A stretch of 64,000 nt of DNA from Rhodococcus rhodnii (lineage in GTDB: Bacteria > Actinomycetota > Actinomycetes > Mycobacteriales > Pseudonocardiaceae): positions 1-64,000 of the forward strand of contig JOAA01000039.1 in NCBI GenBank assembly GCA_000720375.1, given 5' to 3'. Positions 1 to 8,496 of the stretch are shown piece after piece; positions within the stretch are counted from its first letter, which is position 1; every line of letters starts with the position of its first letter. The notes under the pieces are model-generated. The model was given only the letters and a program-made list of their open reading frames with translations. It had not been told where the DNA came from and did no database searches. The position numbers were made by a program, and so were the translations under genes.

Positions 1-256
1 TCTTCGCGATCGCCGGCAACGCCTCCGCGTCATCCTGCGACGGACACGCCACCCGCACGATGTCACAACCCGAGGCGGTCAGCTCCGCGATCTGCTGCAA
101 CGTCGCATTCACATCCGCGGTCACCGTGGTCGTCATCGACTGCACCGACACCGGAAACTCGCTGCCGACACCCACCGAACCGACCATCAACTGCCGGGTC
201 TCGTGGCGCTCGGACAGCACCTGCCGTACATCAGGCATGCCAAGTGATACGGACAC
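1..256 (-). CDS. ispG: 4-hydroxy-3-methylbut-2-enyl diphosphate synthase IspG, N-terminal part
   Basis: Only the first 85 codons are inside the window; the gene continues past position 1. IspG (GcpE) is the Fe-S enzyme that reduces MEcPP to HMBPP in the MEP isoprenoid pathway. The visible N-terminus has the family sequence [12 protein letters not shown], then [19 protein letters not shown] and [19 protein letters not shown], matching actinobacterial IspG closely from memory. I chose the GTG at 256-254 because AGGAGG (261-266) lies 4 bases upstream and the product then starts MSVSLGMP, like mycobacterial IspG; an ATG at 238 is the alternative. It is divergent from everything to its right. Confidence 0.93.
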   Translation of the reverse strand, partial: MSVSLGMPDVRQVLSERHETRQLMVGSVGVGSEFPVSVQSMTTTVTADVNATLQQIAELTASGCDIVRVACPSQDDAEALPAIAK

Positions 257-1273
257 ACTGCCTCCTCATTCTCGGACGACTGCCCTGCGCCGGTCGCACC
301 GCCTCCGGTCCGCAGTGGACAGGCCAGTGCCCGGAATGTACGACGAATTCCCCGCGGCCGGAGCCCTGGCCCGCAGCGCGTTGCCCCCTGCGCCGACCGA
401 TTTGTCAAGTGACGGACCGGTGGCCCGTACAGTGTGATTCTGGGCAGCGGGCCGTGATCAGGAAGACGGCCACCGTGTGATCAACTTCAAGGTGTGTTGG
501 AACTCGAAGAAGACGCGCTGGCCGCGCCATGGACCGTAGTTGATGGTCGTCTTGCGCGGTGAAAGGCCGGGTTCCACGCCCAGTGCGCAGGCTGATCGAC
601 CGCAGCCGAGTCCTCTCAACTTTTCTGAGCCTCGTGGCGATCTGTCCGGGCAGTTCGGCGCTGGGCACCAAGGGATTCGGGGAAACCCCGATCGCCGGTG
701 TGCCCGCGGCGATCGGCAACGCGGTCTACCACGCCACCGGCAGGCGGATCCGTGACCTGCCCATCACCCAGGACAAACTGCTGTAGCGGAAAGCTTGGAC
801 AAGGCAGCAACGCGCGGGTTGCGATGGCGCACACACGTCGTGAAGCGTTCTGGCCTGGCAAACCGCGCGGCCATCGCGTTGCCGCCCAAGACGATGGCCT
901 TTATCCGGACACGCCGGAGATCGAGCGACTCAGTGAGGAATCCGGTCCAGCCGTGGCCGATCTGCGCGCCGACGCCGACCGTGCCGTTTCCATTGCCGAG
1001 CCATCGCCACCGCCAGACGCAGGGGCTGGTCGGCGGCAGCATCCGGTTCCAGACCATCCTCACCGACGGGTTCGCGAAGGCCGCCGGGGACGGCGATGTC
1101 GTCAGCGTCACTCCCAGCGAGGTGCGCGTTGTTCACCGGTATCGCGGGTGGCCAGCCCGGCACCAGCTGATACGCGGGCCTTCGCACTTCTGACTGTCCG
1201 CACTGCCAGCTTCTCATCCGCGAAAACGCTGGGTTTGGGACCGCTCCCAAGCGTCAGGAGGTAAGTTGCGAGT
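257..1273. other. about 1 kb without an intact gene
   Basis: Upstream flank of ispG. It holds the xanthine dehydrogenase C-terminal relic (listed separately). It also holds an open minus-strand frame ending at the stop 458-460, whose translation includes GVEPGLSPRKTTINYGPWR; I recognise no family in it. From about 790 to 1250 the short open frames in all directions show no family signature and look like non-coding or decayed DNA. The AGGAGG at about 1256-1262 belongs to the next gene. Confidence 0.55.
649..786 (+). pseudogene. xanthine dehydrogenase molybdenum-subunit C-terminal relic
   Basis: The 45 codons before the TAG at 784-786 read LGTKGFGETPIAGVPAAIGN then AVYHATGRRIRDLPITQDKLL. This is the extreme C-terminus of the molybdopterin-binding subunit of xanthine dehydrogenase/aldehyde oxidase family enzymes: the GxGE motif, then the NAVYHATG...DLPIT...KLL tail. 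Nothing upstream in this frame resembles the rest of the roughly 700-residue subunit, and no iron-sulfur or FAD subunit gene is nearby. It is a truncated remnant, presumably left by a deletion or rearrangement. It should not be annotated as a functional protein. Confidence 0.7.
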
Positions 1274-3070
1274 GTGTTGAAGCGCAGTCGACCGTTCGCG
1301 CTGATCGCTGTTCTCGTCGCAGGCGCGTTGGTCATGGTCCTCACCGGAGCTGCCAAGCCACTGCCTGGCGCTCCCTTCGCGCTGACTGGACACTGGGTGT
1401 TCAACTCGGTGCTGCAGACGGTTTTCCACATCGACGGCGGTACCGGCAACATCGACGCCTACGCGGAGGTCCATGGCGAACCGGGCAGCCAGGTCGTCCA
1501 GGGTGACACGCATGGGTACGTCGTCGGACCGACGGGAATCACCGAGTTCGACAAAGCTAAGCTGTCCGAGCAGCAGGCCATCGCCATGCCCGCACCGGCG
1601 AACGAGTGGCCGGTGGGTATCGAGGTCGTCGGCGGACCGTATTTGGTGTACCGCAACGCGGGCAAGGTCGTGCGCCTCGGCGATCCACCGGCGATTGTCC
1701 CTGTCGGTGGCGCGATTGGTACTCCTGTGGTCACCATGGACGGCACGATGTGGTTGCACCGCCCGGACACCGGCCAGATCTGCACCCTCGGCAAGGACGC
1801 CGACCGCGTCTCCGGCTGCCCGGTGGGTGCTCCACCCGGCCACCCGGGCGCATTGACCATTGTGGACGGAAAGCCCGCGTTCGTCGACACGTTCACCACA
1901 ACCCTGCACATCATCGACGGCGACAAGCTTGGCCCCGCGGTGCCGCTCGGCGTGCCGATCTCACCCAACGCGCGCCCGGCCACGCATGACCTGGCCGGCC
2001 GGGTGGCCATCCTGGACCCGCAACGGCAAAGCCTGCTGTTGGCGGACACCCGCGACCCGCCCGGCAAGCCGGTCACGATCGCACTACCCAGCGGCGATTA
2101 TGACGGTCCGATGTCGACCGGTGACGTGGTTGTGTTGGTGGACAGGCAAAGCGGCACCGTATTGACATACGGGCCGGACGGAGTGCGCAAGGACTCGAAG
2201 CCGATCAAACAGAAGACCGGGCAGCCTCGGCTCAGCCGTGGCGAGGACAGCCGGGTTTATGTCGAGGACGCCGACGGCACGCAGGTCGTGGTGGTCGCCA
2301 AGGACGGCAACGTGCGGGAGGTGTCCACAGCCGAGCTCCCCACAACCCCGCAACTACCTGTTCCCGCGCCGAACACCGGAGTACCAACGGATACGCGTGC
2401 CGCCGCACCACCAGCTCAGCAGCAACAACCCCGGCCGCGGCAAGAGCAGACGAAGCCGCGCACAGCGACCACGCCGCCTGCAGTGCCCGCAGGTCGTCCA
2501 GGTGCCCCGACCTCGGTCGCCGCGCAGGCAGGCAACAGCTCAGCCACCATTACATGGGGTGCGGCTCCGGATAACCGTGCGGCTGTCACGTCGTATCTGG
2601 TGTCGTGGCAGGCAAGTACCGGCCAGACAGGGTCCACGACGGTCGGCGGCGGACAACGCCGGACAACGGTCACCGGCCTGGCCAACGACGTGCGTTACGT
2701 CTTCACCGTGGCCGCGACCAACCGGGTGGGCACCGGCCCTGGTGCGTCCTCCAACCCGGTCAACCCGGTGCAGCCGCAGACCCGAACGGTCACGGTGTCC
2801 CGTGGTACGACCGAGCGCTACAACGAGACGTGCGAGGTTCCCGAGTGCGGGAAGATGCGCGTCGTGATGCGTGGCTTCGAACCACGCAAGAGGTACAAGG
2901 TCATACCGTACGCCAGCTCGGTGTACTCCAACCCGGGCAGAACAGTGACCACCGACCGCAACGGGAATCTCACCTTCGAGGCGTTCCACTTCGGCAAGGT
3001 AGGCGCCACGGTGTGGGTCGTGGTCGAAGGCCAGCTCCAGTCGAACAGGTATACGTGGGTGTCCGGGTAA
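1274..3070 (+). CDS. secreted fibronectin type III domain protein
   Basis: A 598-residue exported protein. An N-terminal hydrophobic segment (about residues 8-27) acts as signal peptide or anchor. Residues 30-350 form a beta-rich region with repeated short G/V/D strands that could be propeller-like. A Pro/Gln/Arg-rich linker (about 355-405) leads to one fibronectin-III domain (about 408-500, with SATITWGAAP and YVFTVAATNRVG). A C-terminal module of about 95 residues contains two cysteines (CEVPEC). The GTG start at 1274 follows AGGAGG at about 1256-1262; the overlapping upstream GTG and TTG hit an early stop. No catalytic motif is visible. A surface or cell-wall interaction role is inferred from architecture only. 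It is a single gene with no obvious operon partner. Confidence 0.8.
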   Translation: MLKRSRPFALIAVLVAGALVMVLTGAAKPLPGAPFALTGHWVFNSVLQTVFHIDGGTGNIDAYAEVHGEPGSQVVQGDTHGYVVGPTGITEFDKAKLSEQQAIAMPAPANEWPVGIEVVGGPYLVYRNAGKVVRLGDPPAIVPVGGAIGTPVVTMDGTMWLHRPDTGQICTLGKDADRVSGCPVGAPPGHPGALTIVDGKPAFVDTFTTTLHIIDGDKLGPAVPLGVPISPNARPATHDLAGRVAILDPQRQSLLLADTRDPPGKPVTIALPSGDYDGPMSTGDVVVLVDRQSGTVLTYGPDGVRKDSKPIKQKTGQPRLSRGEDSRVYVEDADGTQVVVVAKDGNVREVSTAELPTTPQLPVPAPNTGVPTDTRAAAPPAQQQQPRPRQEQTKPRTATTPPAVPAGRPGAPTSVAAQAGNSSATITWGAAPDNRAAVTSYLVSWQASTGQTGSTTVGGGQRRTTVTGLANDVRYVFTVAATNRVGTGPGASSNPVNPVQPQTRTVTVSRGTTERYNETCEVPECGKMRVVMRGFEPRKRYKVIPYASSVYSNPGRTVTTDRNGNLTFEAFHFGKVGATVWVVVEGQLQSNRYTWVSG

Positions 3071-3471
3071 GCGGGACGCATGCGGCCGACATCCCCGCGA
3101 GCGCGTCTTCAAGGCCTGCCTTGACACTGACACGACACTGTCGCGGAAGAACTCGAGCCGTAACGCGTAGTCGACGGCACGAGGTGCGGGAAGGACACAT
3201 CGAGAGCCGCGGCGGTGTCGGACACGGTCTTGTGTGAGGTCTAGTTCTCAGTGTTGGCGGGGCTGGCTGTTGTGGCCAGCCACAGAACCCGATGCCGTAG
3301 CTGCGGGCGCTCAATGGCTCCCGACACGAGGGTCGTCCCACTGCGCCGCGTCGCGCCTGGTCAGCGGCGCGCAAACGTCCCAAGCGTCCCGTACCGGCCC
3401 GGTCCTATTGCCACCCGCTTGTACCTACCCCCACGGTTGTCGGCGTCACACCTACACCACAGAGGGGCACC

Positions 3472-3594
3472 ATGAGTCGACTCGGAATCAGACTGCGACG
3501 AATGTCGGCGATCGCGTTCGGCGTCGCCGCCGTCGCGACGACACTGATCGCACCGGCGGCGGCTGCCGATCGACCCGCGCTGCCGCGGCAGTGA
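3472..3594 (+). CDS. short exported peptide or broken small secreted protein
   Basis: ATG at 3472, preceded by GAGGGG, opens a 40-residue frame consisting almost entirely of a signal peptide (RLRRMSAIAFGVAAVATTLI then APAAAADRPA) and ending at TGA 3592-3594. Directly downstream, a different frame stays open and encodes GCCSYIANRSSLPVAVYKHW followed by TC, a plausible Cys-containing mature domain. A single shift near 3590 would join signal and mature parts. A similar HWTC peptide frame occurs near 18,540-18,620. I read this as a small exported protein gene that is either frameshifted or mis-sequenced. No function can be assigned. Confidence 0.45.
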   Translation: MSRLGIRLRRMSAIAFGVAAVATTLIAPAAAADRPALPRQ

Positions 3595-3926
3595 TCACAC
3601 CGCCCGCGGTGACAGCCGACCAACCCACCGTTCAAGGATGCTGCTCGTACATCGCCAACCGGAGCAGCCTCCCGGTCGCCGTTTACAAGCACTGGACGTG
3701 CGACCACGGCACCACGGGCACTCCTCCGGCCACTACTCCAACGACAACCCGGACACGAACAACGGTGACGACCCCCTGGAATGTCCCATGGGTCGTCACC
3801 ACCCACTCCGACCGTCGGCGCGCAGTGCTTAGCCCGTCGGTGAACGAGTGGACCTGGGCGGGCACAGCGCCGAGCGACCCAGTCCGGAAACCGTGCGTGA
3901 GGCAGCTGCGCCCCCTTGACCCCCAG

Positions 3927-3942
3927 CAGGTCCACAAAGGAC
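3927..3942 (+). repeat. leader-like repeat CAGGTCCAYAAAGGAC, copy 1
   Basis: CAGGTCCACAAAGGAC here matches CAGGTCCATAAAGGAC at 18,442-18,457 with one mismatch, both inside a CCCCCAG context. A shorter version, TCCACAAAGGACA, is at 4088-4100. In the 18.4 kb copy the AAAGGA acts as ribosome-binding site for an ATG six bases on; here no ORF follows. It appears to be the conserved 5' leader of a small exported-peptide gene family. Confidence 0.45.
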
Positions 3943-4160
3943 CCAGACCTACGGGACTAGTGAATCACCTGTTCAACATCTATCCGTTAAGGACAGTTGA
4001 GCAGTTGACTGCGAATCAAGTGCGTTCGCCGCTCCAGTTTCACCCCTGCTCCAGTCAGAACGAAAGGCGTCGTTCGCACCGTCTCGCTCCACAAAGGACA
4101 CGACAGTGCGCAGCGGTCGACACCATAGTCTGCAGTTCCGGATCCCCCACAGCGTGACCC

Positions 4161-4729
4161 TCAGGAGACCACCGGGTTGAGGAACGCGAACACCTTGCCG
4201 TTCTGATCCGGGGTATCAGCGCACCACGCGCCATCTGCCTGCACTGCCAAGGTCACACTGGGTTGCCCGCGCACATCGACGCTGATCTCCTTCACCTCAC
4301 CGAACCGCACGAACTCCTGCCGCAGGCCCGCTCTGGTGATGATCTCGAACCGCGCCACCGCGCCGGATTTCCCACTGTCCAGGGCAATCTTGGTCGTCAA
4401 GGTGCGCCGAATCTGTTGTCCAGCCGGTAAGTGGACAAATGCCGACCACAGAACCTGGCCGTGAGCGAATCGTCGTAGGTGTCGTCGAGAACCTCGACTC
4501 GGCGTAAGTCCAGTTGTTCGGCGTCCATCGTCCGGAGCAGGTGCAGCGCGGTGCCCTGCTTCGCCGGCAGGCTCACGGCTTCGGCGCCCTCTCCCCTGGA
4601 TTCCGGCCACAAACTCACCGTCGCCACCGTCAACACGACTGCCCCGGCCGTGGTACTCGCGGCCGCCAGCACGGCCCAACGTCCACCGCCCAGTGCGGTG
4701 CGTGACCAGCTCAGAGGGTTGGAGTGCAC
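4161..4729 (-). pseudogene. membrane-anchored protein, possibly NPCBM-like, frameshifted
   Basis: Two leftward frames together make one plausible protein. The first part (GTG at 4729 down to about 4445) has a short cytoplasmic start, one membrane segment (WAVLAAASTTAGAVVLTVA) and LRRVEVLDDTYDDSLTARF. The second (about 4440 to the stop at 4161) continues in another frame with AFVHLPAGQQIRRTLTTKI, ISVDVRGQPSVTLAVQADG and a C-terminal NGKVFAFLNPVVS. The order of a YDDS strand region, a VARFEI strand and then KEISVDVRG..VTLAV resembles NPCBM-type carbohydrate-binding modules; that assignment is tentative. Neither frame alone makes a whole protein, so the gene is broken or contains a base error between about 4400 and 4460. 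Confidence 0.45.
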
Positions 4730-4828
4730 TCAAGCACTCGTACGTGAGATGTGGCAGGAGTTCCACACGTGGGTGTCCGAGGGGCGTTGTGCACACTGTC
4801 CACACGCCTTGAGCTCCAGCTGAACGGG

Positions 4829-5140
4829 CTACCGAGCACAGCGGATCGCCACGCCAGTCAGCAGAGTGGCACCGACAAGGCCCACCAAGGTCACAATACC
4901 TAACAGGATAGATTCGACACGGCTGCTGGTTTGCCTTATGCGTTGGTTCGATGATCGCGAGGAGTGCGCACCGAGTTCCTGAACTGATCCATGGAATTCC
5001 AAGCCCGGCGCGTCCGTCGATCTTGAATATCGGGTCCGTGCCCGGAACGCCGCACCGATCGTCCGGCTCCCATGATCAGGATGTCGACGTGTGTCGCGGT
5101 TCCTCCCGCCGCGGGTCACATACTGCTCGGGATCCGTCAC
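4829..5140 (-). CDS. small hypothetical protein with C-terminal membrane helix
   Basis: A 103-residue leftward frame starting at GTG 5140. The N-terminal 75 residues are polar and Arg/Ser-rich. The last 25 form one clear membrane helix (ILLGIVTLVGLVGATLLTG) ending in a short basic tail, as in a tail-anchored protein. It lies about 100 bases upstream of, and on the same strand as, the broken membrane-anchored gene at 4161-4729. The Arg/Ser-rich N-terminus could be chance open frame, and I recognise no family. The only coding evidence is the hydrophobic segment and frame length. Confidence 0.35.
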   Translation of the reverse strand: MTDPEQYVTRGGRNRDTRRHPDHGSRTIGAAFRARTRYSRSTDAPGLEFHGSVQELGAHSSRSSNQRIRQTSSRVESILLGIVTLVGLVGATLLTGVAIRCAR

Positions 5141-5611
5141 GCCTGATGTTCTTCATCCTATCGAGGGATGAGCGAATCGTTTCGCGGATTCCGGTACCGC
5201 GGACGTTCAGTTCTCAAGTGGACATTCGAAATGATCGAGTGCGGACGCTGGGATACGGAAGATCATTTCTGGTCGGATCGTTCGTCAGGTGATGTCACAT
5301 GGAGGAATACGCTGCTGCTATAGGCGCATACCGTCCGAAAAGGACGCCAAAGGCCGGTTGCGCCGGTTTCGCGCGGTCCGTGGTGGAAAGAATGGTCTTC
5401 CGGGGTGCCGGGCAGGGTGATCGTGTTTGTCGCACACTTCTCCGGTGTAGCCCGTAACAGTGTGACGGCGCGACATTTTGGTTACGGTGAGTGCGCAATT
5501 CGGAACGCTTTCGGGTGGACGTAATGCACGAACGGAGTACCGTCCGGACGGACTAACCGGGAGTACTGTGACGCGGACGTGGAACGCCGACGACCCACAC
5601 GAATATGACGA
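5141..5611. other. intergenic region upstream of the conservon
   Basis: Divergent spacer between the leftward small membrane protein and the rightward conservon, AT-richer than its surroundings. Visible elements are a short hairpin CGTCC-GAAAA-GGACG (5332-5346) and a palindrome CGTCCGGACG about 70-80 bases before the conservon start. The conservon promoter probably lies here; I could not identify convincing -35/-10 boxes by eye. Confidence 0.4.
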
Positions 5612-7015
5612 GTGCGAATGGTGAATAACCACTACCTGGACACGTTGTTGCAGAACAGTCGCCTGGCGCGCCGATACCGCCCTGTGGTGGCCAAAGTCCG
5701 TGCCACCTATCAGCGTGAAGGTTTCGAAGGACTGGTGCGGCAGGGCCGACGGGTCACCGCGCGGCTGCTGATGCCCAAGGACCCCGCCGGCGCCCTCGGC
5801 GCGGCGGACACCGGCATCGACTCGGCCGTCGTCAACGACATCCTGTCGAACCTGGCCATCCGGGACTGGCGGATCGTCGGCCGGCTGCTCGCGCTGTTCG
5901 ACGAGATGCACCGGCAGAACCCGGACCCGCGGGTGACCCAGATGCTCTTCCAACTGGACGAGCTGGTCACGCAGTTGCGGCACGACCACCGCAAGAAGCT
6001 CGTGCTGGCCGGCAGGCGGCCACCCGGCGGGCAGGCGGTCGCCCAGCCGATGCTCGCGGTGATCCGCGGCGGCATGTCCAGCGCCCCGGGGTACGCGCGG
6101 GTGCGGATTCGGGATCTGGTGCCGCTGGCCGTGGTCGGTGATGCCGCCAAGGACGTCAGCGGCATCCTCACCGAACTGCTCACCAACGCGCTGCACTTCT
6201 CCCCGCCGGAGTCCCCGGTCATCGTCCACGCCAGGATGGCCGACGGTGGTGCCGTGGTGCTTCGCGTGGAGGACGCGGGCATCGGCATCGACGAGGTCGA
6301 GCTCGAGCGGCTCAACGGCGAGCTGCTGCGGCCGCCGGTGCGCGGCCTGCTCGACCTGCGGGACCGGCAAATCCTGCAGCACCTGGGCCTGGTGACCGCG
6401 ACCATCCTGGCCAAGCCGCACGGCATCGGGCTCAACCTGGGCCGCCGGGACCCGGCCGGTGTCGTGGCATCCGTCCTGCTGCCACCGGATCTGCTGTGCG
6501 ACCCGGCGATGGCCGAAGCCGAGGCGAGCGCGGCCCGCGCCGAAGCCGAGGCGAAGCCCGCAGTCCGTCCGCAGATCGCACCGAAATCCGATCATGTCAA
6601 GCGAGAGCACGAGACGACTCCGTTGGGCCTGCCCAAACGGACGACCCATGTACGGACGACGCCCGAGGACGACACCACCGAGTCGGCGTCGCAAGGGCGC
6701 CATGCCCGCACAACCGATCTGCCGGAGGACGCCGGACTGCGCACCACTGCGGGCGGGCTGCCCGTGCGCCGGCCCGGCCGGGTGCGTGAGTTCTCAGCCG
6801 CGGACACCGATCCTGGCCTGACCGGGCGTGAGCCGGTCGAGTACACCGAACTGGACCCGGCGCAGCTACGAAGGCGTGCGGCCGCCATGTCGCGCGTCCG
6901 GCACGCGGCCACCGACGACCCGGCTGACGAGTCCGCGCGGCCGACGCCCTACCCGCGGGCCAAACCCGACACGAATCCCCTGTTCACGAGTTCCGAGGAC
7001 CGTAATGACGCCTAA
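5612..7015 (+). CDS. conservon sensor kinase-like ATPase (CvnA type)
   Basis: A 467-residue soluble histidine-kinase-like protein. The HATPase_c domain has an N-box (ELLTNALHFSPP, about 184-195) and G1 box (VEDAGIGID), followed by a roughly 170-residue disordered Arg/Thr/Pro-rich tail. CvnA proteins pair with roadblock, DUF742 and GTPase partners in actinobacterial conservons, forming membrane-associated complexes somewhat like eukaryotic GPCR modules. Unlike typical CvnA it has no transmembrane helix, no nitrate-sensor-type extracellular domain and no HAMP, so it is a short cytosolic version. GTG 5612, ATG 5618 and GTG 5621 are all possible starts; the ribosome site is weak. Its stop (7013-7015) overlaps the start of the roadblock gene. 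Confidence 0.85.
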   Translation: MRMVNNHYLDTLLQNSRLARRYRPVVAKVRATYQREGFEGLVRQGRRVTARLLMPKDPAGALGAADTGIDSAVVNDILSNLAIRDWRIVGRLLALFDEMHRQNPDPRVTQMLFQLDELVTQLRHDHRKKLVLAGRRPPGGQAVAQPMLAVIRGGMSSAPGYARVRIRDLVPLAVVGDAAKDVSGILTELLTNALHFSPPESPVIVHARMADGGAVVLRVEDAGIGIDEVELERLNGELLRPPVRGLLDLRDRQILQHLGLVTATILAKPHGIGLNLGRRDPAGVVASVLLPPDLLCDPAMAEAEASAARAEAEAKPAVRPQIAPKSDHVKREHETTPLGLPKRTTHVRTTPEDDTTESASQGRHARTTDLPEDAGLRTTAGGLPVRRPGRVREFSAADTDPGLTGREPVEYTELDPAQLRRRAAAMSRVRHAATDDPADESARPTPYPRAKPDTNPLFTSSEDRNDA

Positions 7016-7459
7016 CGCCGCACAGATTCCCGACGCACTGCGGGAGGAATTCGGGTGGCTCGCAGACAACTTCGTCACTGACGTTCCCGGTGTCGTCCAC
7101 GTACTGGTCGTCTCCGCAGACGGGCTGAAGGTCGCCAAGAGCAAGGGTCTGCACGACGACGCCGCCGACCAGTTCTCGTCACTGGTGGCCATGATGCTCT
7201 CCATCGCCAAGGCGTCGGCCGGGCTGTTCGGCCGCGGTGGCTTCCAGTACAGCGACATCGTCATGGGAGACAGCTTCATCGTCTTCCAGCAGATCAGCGA
7301 ACAGAGCGGCGTCGCGGTACTGGCCAGCGAGCACGACGGCGGCCAGCTGGAGACGTCTGCTTCGAGCTCGCCAAGTTCGTCAACCAGTCCCGCCGGGTGC
7401 TCAACCCCGGGACGCGCACGCAATCGCACATCACAGCCACGCCAACGGGACAAGGCTGA
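7005..7459 (+). pseudogene. conservon roadblock/LC7 protein (CvnB type), one-base frameshift
   Basis: ATG 7005 overlaps the end of the kinase gene. Residues 1-115 are a normal roadblock/LC7 domain (WLADNFVTDVPGVVHVLVVS, then SADGL, and FGRGGFQYSDIVMGDSFIVF). At about 7350 the frame slips: the DNA reads GGCCAGCTGGAGACGTCTGC. If one more G were present in the CTGG run, the protein would continue QLGDVCFELAKFVNQ and RRVLNPGTRTQ to the stop at 7457-7459, exactly the expected CvnB C-terminus. As written, the frame runs on in nonsense into the DUF742 gene. The missing G in a short G run fits a base-call error or a recent mutation. Roadblock proteins act as partners or regulators of small GTPases such as the CvnD gene downstream. 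Confidence 0.85.
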
Positions 7460-7478
7460 CTGTCGAGGAGGACAGCCG

Positions 7479-7874
7479 GTGGACACCACCGAGTCGCCCG
7501 AGGGCGAATGGGTCCGGCCGTTCGCCGTCACCGGCGGGCGCGCCATCATCGAGCAGGACCTGCTGCTCGAAACGATCATCTCCGTACCGAACGGCCAGCG
7601 GGACGACGACGACTTCGCCGCGTCACTGGACCCGGAGACGCGTGCGGTCTACCACCACGTCAGCCGGACGAGCGTGTCACTGGCCGAACTGTCAGCGGCG
7701 CTGAGGCTGCCGCTCGGCGTGGTGCGTGTGCTGGTCGACGACCTGTCGGGCGCCGGCCGCGTCCGGGTGCACCCGAACGCACAGGGACGGGAACGCGATC
7801 CGCAGGTCTACCTCCGGGTCATCAACGGGCTGAAGCGAAAGCTGGAGGAGGACAGGGCCAGCCATGCGATCTGA
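7479..7874 (+). CDS. conservon DUF742 protein (CvnC type)
   Basis: A 131-residue protein of the DUF742 family. It starts WVRPFAVTGGR after an acidic leader, contains LDPETRAVYHHVS and the winged-helix-like stretch SLAELSAALRLPLGVVRVLV followed by DDLSGAGRV, and ends near the next gene. GTG 7479 follows GAGGAGG (7464-7470) at a suitable distance. DUF742 proteins are the third component of conservons and are thought to bind their kinase and GTPase partners. Its stop overlaps the start of the GTPase gene by 11 bases, implying translational coupling. If the roadblock frameshift is real, this gene still keeps its own ribosome site. Confidence 0.88.
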   Translation: MDTTESPEGEWVRPFAVTGGRAIIEQDLLLETIISVPNGQRDDDDFAASLDPETRAVYHHVSRTSVSLAELSAALRLPLGVVRVLVDDLSGAGRVRVHPNAQGRERDPQVYLRVINGLKRKLEEDRASHAI

Positions 7875-8415
7875 CCCGGCTTCAGTGAAGATCGTGATCA
7901 GCGGCGGTTTCGGGGTCGGCAAGACCACGCTGATCGGTTCGATCTCCGAGATCCCGCCTGTGCACACCGAAGAGGTGATGACCGAGGCGTCGGAAGGCGT
8001 CGACCCGGCGCCGGTCGAGGGCAAGACCACCACCACGGTCGCGTTCGACTTCGGCAGGCTCACCCTCGACGAGAACTTCCAGTTGTTCTTGTTCGGCACG
8101 CCAGGGCAGGGCCGGTTCTGGTTCATGTGGGACGACGTGTGCCGTGGTGCGCTGGGTGCGCTCGTGCTGGCCGACGTCAACAGGATCACCGACGCGTTCC
8201 CGGTGATCGACTACTTCGAGCGGGAGACCGACATGCCGTTCGCCGTGGCGGTGAACTGGTGGAACGGCGAGGAGACGCATGAACTGGACGAGATCCGGCA
8301 GGCGCTGGCACTGCCGAACCGGGTACCGCTGTTCCCGGTGGACGCGCGGGACAAGTACTCGGTGAACATCGCGCTGCAGGAGCTCATGGAGTACGCGATC
8401 AGGAGCGTGAGCTGA
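7864..8415 (+). CDS. conservon small GTPase-like ATP/GTP-binding protein (CvnD type)
   Basis: A 183-residue P-loop protein. The G1/Walker A motif GGFGVGKTTLIGSI is near residues 12-26. A TTTTVAFDFGRL switch region, the FGTPGQGRF G3-like motif, and VAVNWW with FPVDARDKYSV follow in family order. This is the MglA/Rab-like GTPase of conservons, which cycles with the roadblock protein and signals together with the kinase-like and DUF742 partners at the membrane. It is translationally coupled to DUF742. The next gene, a monooxygenase, begins 81 bases downstream and probably shares the transcript, as seen in conservons carrying a trailing enzyme gene. Confidence 0.92.
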   Translation: MRSDPASVKIVISGGFGVGKTTLIGSISEIPPVHTEEVMTEASEGVDPAPVEGKTTTTVAFDFGRLTLDENFQLFLFGTPGQGRFWFMWDDVCRGALGALVLADVNRITDAFPVIDYFERETDMPFAVAVNWWNGEETHELDEIRQALALPNRVPLFPVDARDKYSVNIALQELMEYAIRSVS

Positions 8416-8496
8416 ACACACCTTCGCTGTGGCCGTCGGCCACGGAGAAGGCGACGCATGTCGAGTGGCGGGCCATCCACGACAAAGGGGACTGCG

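Larger units (their letters stand above)
3071..4160. other. about 1.1 kb with short or broken small-ORF remnants
   Basis: The only recognisable coding signal is the 40-codon signal-peptide ORF at 3472-3594 and its possible continuation in another frame. Two CCACAAAGGAC leader-like sequences occur (3932-3942 and 4089-4099). The second precedes a GTG (about 4106) opening only a 24-codon frame (VRSGRHHSLQFRIPH). The last part is downstream flank of the leftward gene ending at 4161. Confidence 0.5.

Noticed and set aside
787..1260. Short + and - frames between the XDH relic and the FN3 gene
   Set aside because: Composition and lack of start, ribosome site or any family motif make them chance open frames.
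6828..7874. A single fused roadblock-DUF742 protein
   Set aside because: The fusion exists only because of the one-base slip near 7350; the linker is nonsense, and both normal gene boundaries with their own start and stop are present.
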